52,553 bases of DNA from Dehalococcoidia bacterium (GTDB lineage Bacteria; Chloroflexota; Dehalococcoidia; Tepidiformales; Tepidiformaceae), in NCBI GenBank assembly GCA_009839725.1, contig VXPF01000118.1, positions 1 through 52,553 on the forward strand, written 5' to 3'. The notes under the pieces were generated by a model, which ran no database searches, was not told the DNA's origin, and saw only the letters and a list, made by a program, of their open reading frames with translations. Both the position numbers and the translations under genes were made by a program. Shown here piece after piece: positions 49,974 to 52,553 of the stretch. The first letter of the stretch is position 1; each line of letters begins with the position of its first letter.

Positions 49974-49979
49974 ATCTTA
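49974..49979 (-). promoter_or_regulatory. -10 box (TAAGAT) of the small membrane protein, leaderless spacing
   Basis: Minus-strand TAAGAT is followed by exactly 6 nt and ATG 49967, another case of the leaderless geometry. Confidence 0.6.
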
Positions 49980-50092
49980 TAAGGTAGCAACTACCGCTAG
50001 CAATGCCCGGCGAGTTCCTTCGCACGGAGTGGGGATGCGTACTCGACGCGCCTGCGTAGGATGAGCCGCCGCATACCCCACGGAGGCTATCG

Positions 50093-50854
50093 ATGGCGAC
50101 ACTGAACCGGGACGGCGTGAACCTGTACTACGAGGTTGAGGGCGAGGGGCCGGCGATCCTGCTGACGCATGGCTTCGGGGCCAGCTCGCAGATGTGGCGG
50201 GGGCAGATGGATGCGTTCCGGGACCGCTACCGGATCATCGCCTGGGACATGCGCGGGCACGGCGACACCGACAGCCCGGAGGAAGCGGCCGAGTACTCGG
50301 AGCCGGCGACCCTGGCTGACATCGCCGCTGTCCTCGACGCCTGTGGCGTAGAGAGCGCCATCATCGGCGGATTGTCGCTGGGCGGGTATATGTCGCTGGC
50401 GTTCAACCTCGTCCATCCCGAGCGGACACGCGCCCTGATGCTGTTCGATACGGGTCCGGGGTACAACAACCCGAAGGGCCGCGAGGGCTGGAACCAGTTC
50501 GCCATCCGGCGGGCGGAGGCGTTCGAGACGAAGGGGCTCGCCTCGCTGGGCGAGTCGGCGGAGGTGAAGGCGGCTCGGCACCGGTCGGCGGAGGGGCTGG
50601 CGAAGGCGGCGAGGGGCATGCTGACGCAACGCGACGCGAGTGTGATCCAGTCGCTGACCTCGATCGACAAGCCGACGCTCGTCGTGACGGGGGCGGACGA
50701 CACGAACTTCCTCGCCGCTCACGGCTACATGAGCGAGAACATCCCGGGCGCGATGAACTTCCTGATTGACGACGCGGGGCACGCCGCGAACATCGACCAA
50801 CCCGAAGCGTTCAACGCCGCGATGGAGGCGTTCCTGGCCTCGCTCGACGGCTAG
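50093..50854 (+). CDS. alpha/beta hydrolase
   Basis: 253 aa with GGAGG 6 nt before the ATG; a TAGGAT box lies at 50056-50061. Lid-type alpha/beta hydrolase: oxyanion LLTHGFGASSQMW, nucleophile elbow GGLSLGGYM with Ser, acid in VVTGADDTNFLA and His in DDAGHAANIDQPEAF. Probable esterase, haloalkane dehalogenase-like or enol-lactone hydrolase; the substrate is unknown. The stop shares CTAG with the convergent TPP gene. Confidence 0.9.
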   Translation: MATLNRDGVNLYYEVEGEGPAILLTHGFGASSQMWRGQMDAFRDRYRIIAWDMRGHGDTDSPEEAAEYSEPATLADIAAVLDACGVESAIIGGLSLGGYMSLAFNLVHPERTRALMLFDTGPGYNNPKGREGWNQFAIRRAEAFETKGLASLGESAEVKAARHRSAEGLAKAARGMLTQRDASVIQSLTSIDKPTLVVTGADDTNFLAAHGYMSENIPGAMNFLIDDAGHAANIDQPEAFNAAMEAFLASLDG

Positions 50855-52482
50855 AAGCGGGACTTCTTCGACTCGTAGTTCGAATGCACGTCGATGAGGA
50901 CGGTCTGGCCGTTGTCGTTGAGCGTGCGTGCGGTCCGGATGGCGTCGCCGAGGTCGTCGGGCTGCTTCACGGTGATGCCGGTCGCGCCGAGGCCCTCGGC
51001 GATAGCGGCGTAGTCGCCGGTCATGTGTGAGACGCCGAACTGGGTGCGGGCGGTGGGGAAGCCGCCGGGATAGGTGGCCATGCCCCCGTTATTGAGCAGG
51101 ACGGTGGTGATGGGGAGGCCGGCGCGCACGGAAGTCTCAAGGTCGAGGCCGGACATGCCGAAGGCGCCATCGCCCATGAAGTTGAGGCAGAAACGGTCGG
51201 GGCGGGCGAGCTTGGCGCCGATCATGAGGGGGATGCCGAAGCCGAGGTGGGTGGTCTTGCCCCAGCCGATGTAGCTGTGGGGTGAGGTAGCCGTGAAGAA
51301 CGGCACCATCGAGTCGCGGGGGGCGCCCGCGTCGTGTGTGACGATGGAGTTCTCGTGGTCGACGTTCTCGTTGATCTCGTGGATGACGCGGTAGGTGTTG
51401 AGGGGCGCCTCGCTGGAGGTGAGGAGGGGCGTCCACTCGGCCATCCACTCGCGCTGCTTCACCGCGAGGCGGGCGGCCGCGTCGGAGGTGCGGCCCTTGC
51501 CGTCGGTGCGGGCCTTCGCCTCCTCGATGAGGGCCTTGATGGTGATGCGCGCGTCGCCAACGAGGGCGATGGCGCAGGCGGTGTCCTTGTTCACGTCCTC
51601 GGGGGCGTTGGTGTTGTGGATGACGGTCTTGCCGGCGGGAACGATCTGGGTGTAGCCGTTGTGCGTGAGGCTCGCGCCCAGGGCGAGGATGGTGTCGGAC
51701 TCGACGATCCAGGCGTGCGCGGCGCCGGTCGTGGCGCGGCTGCCGGCGCCCAGCGAGAGCGGGTGGCGCTCGTCGAAGGCGGACTTGCCCTCCATGGTCG
51801 TGAACACGGGGATGTCGAGGAGCTCGGCCAGCTGGCGGAGGGCGTCCGTGGCGCGCGCGGTGAGGACGCCGGAGCCGGCCCAGATCATCGGTCGCTCGGC
51901 GGCGAGGAGGGCCGTGACCGCCGCCTCGATGTCGCCGTTCGAGGGGCTCTGGCGCACCTTGCCGGGCGAGTCGTAGTGCGTCTCTCCCTCGGGAACCTCT
52001 TGGGCGCAGACGTCAGAGGTGAGCTCAACGACGACGGGTCCGCCGCGGCCGCTGCGAAGCGCGTGGAAGGCGCGGCGCATGGCGGGCGCGATCTGGGAGG
52101 GAGTGTCGATGGACTCGACGGACTTGACGATGCCGCGGTAGTTCTCGACGGCGGAGAAGTTGGGGCGCACCTGGCGCTCGATGAGGGGGTAGCCGCCGGG
52201 CAGGACGAGGATGGGCACGTTGTCGCCGAAGGCCTGGGCGATACCGCCCATGGCGTTCTCGGCGCCGGCGGCGTTCTGCGTGGCGACCACGCCGAAGCGC
52301 TCGCCGTCGCTGACGCGGCTGTAGCCGTCGGCGGCCATGATGGCGCCCCGCTCGTGGCGAAACATGATGGGCCGGATACCTTGCTTCGCCACCTCCTCGA
52401 TGAGGGGGTTGTTGGGGAAGCAGGTCATCTCGGCGACCCCTTCCTGCTTGAGGATGCTGGCGATGAGCTCGTTCCCGTTCAT
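50851..52482 (-). CDS. thiamine-diphosphate enzyme, acetolactate synthase-like (copy 2)
   Basis: 543 aa. Same design as the protein at 29195-30814: IMFRHERGAIMAADGYSRVS with the catalytic Glu, NAAGAENAMGGIAQAFGDNV, a Rossmann centre and the ThDP motif GDGAFGMSGLDLETS ending VLLNN. The GDG motif is intact here, whereas copy 1 has GDA. Sequence identity between the copies is clearly visible along the whole length. No small regulatory subunit adjoins. The substrate is probably a 2-oxo acid, not necessarily pyruvate. Bases 52483-52553 after its start show no gene. Confidence 0.87.
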   Translation of the reverse strand: MNGNELIASILKQEGVAEMTCFPNNPLIEEVAKQGIRPIMFRHERGAIMAADGYSRVSDGERFGVVATQNAAGAENAMGGIAQAFGDNVPILVLPGGYPLIERQVRPNFSAVENYRGIVKSVESIDTPSQIAPAMRRAFHALRSGRGGPVVVELTSDVCAQEVPEGETHYDSPGKVRQSPSNGDIEAAVTALLAAERPMIWAGSGVLTARATDALRQLAELLDIPVFTTMEGKSAFDERHPLSLGAGSRATTGAAHAWIVESDTILALGASLTHNGYTQIVPAGKTVIHNTNAPEDVNKDTACAIALVGDARITIKALIEEAKARTDGKGRTSDAAARLAVKQREWMAEWTPLLTSSEAPLNTYRVIHEINENVDHENSIVTHDAGAPRDSMVPFFTATSPHSYIGWGKTTHLGFGIPLMIGAKLARPDRFCLNFMGDGAFGMSGLDLETSVRAGLPITTVLLNNGGMATYPGGFPTARTQFGVSHMTGDYAAIAEGLGATGITVKQPDDLGDAIRTARTLNDNGQTVLIDVHSNYESKKSRF

Positions 52483-52553
52483 GGCGTACTCCGTTCTGGC
52501 GTGGGGGGCCGGGTGATCTCAACGCACGGGAGCGGGAGGGGCAAGGGCGGAGG

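Noticed and set aside
1-52553. CRISPR arrays, IS elements, tRNA or rRNA genes
   Set aside because: No regularly spaced repeats, transposase-like proteins or cloverleaf-like sequences were seen by eye; a covariance-model search would be needed to exclude small RNAs.

Overview
The window is a gene-dense, GC-rich bacterial chromosome segment with 54 confident protein genes on both strands, no RNA genes, no insertion sequences and no CRISPR array. The mix of tandem CaiB/BaiF CoA-transferases, several acyl-CoA dehydrogenases, HyuAB, two acetolactate-synthase-like TPP enzymes, crotonyl-CoA carboxylase/reductase and a Nuo operon resembles heterotrophic Chloroflexota (Dehalococcoidia/SAR202-like). 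That assignment is an inference from gene content; no ribosomal marker is present.

Layout. 1-2.6 kb: two overlapping CoA-transferases. 2.6-5.0 kb (minus): a small membrane protein, an M28 peptidase lipoprotein and a LysM lipoprotein. 5.0-10.4 kb (minus): uvrC-hyuA-hyuB. 10.4-11.3 kb: a toxin-antitoxin pair behind a striking double palindrome. 11.3-15.3 kb: a small-molecule kinase and a plus-strand operon of crotonase, peroxiredoxin and acyl-CoA dehydrogenase, then a DUF402 phosphatase. The peroxiredoxin is read through an in-frame TGA exactly at the peroxidatic cysteine, so it is almost certainly a selenoprotein. 15.3-19.3 kb: queuosine genes (transporter, queF), an NnrE-like protein, a cobalamin adenosyltransferase, a FmdB zinc ribbon with a His tail, and a second toxin-antitoxin pair. 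19.3-24.1 kb (minus): acyl-CoA dehydrogenase, aminotransferase with a short pyrophosphatase-like protein, and gatCA. 24.2-34.7 kb: class A PBP, formyltransferase, argA-like acetyltransferase, a TPP enzyme, a DRTGG protein, a zinc-ribbon membrane protein and uvrD/pcrA. 34.7-38 kb (minus): ccr, acyl-CoA dehydrogenase, MaoC and a lone HicB. 38.2-39.9 kb: a secreted lysyl-oxidase-domain protein. 40.0-49.7 kb: nuoA-C-D-H-J-K-(DUF2007-like)-L-M-N followed by ybeY. The end holds a small membrane protein, an alpha/beta hydrolase and a second TPP enzyme.

The genes point to an aerobic or facultative heterotroph that activates acids as CoA esters, oxidises them, opens cyclic amides or hydantoins, and respires through complex I. 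Salvage and repair functions (queuosine, cobalamin, NADHX, UvrC, UvrD) are interspersed.

Two genome-wide habits show. First, many transcription units have a TANNNT box 6-9 nt before the start codon, with exactly 6 nt in five clear cases, which implies leaderless mRNAs. Genes inside operons and the toxin-antitoxin units instead carry Shine-Dalgarno sequences. Second, four convergent gene pairs overlap by exactly four bases at their stop codons (CTAG three times, TTAG once). No stretch longer than 300 bases lacks a gene.
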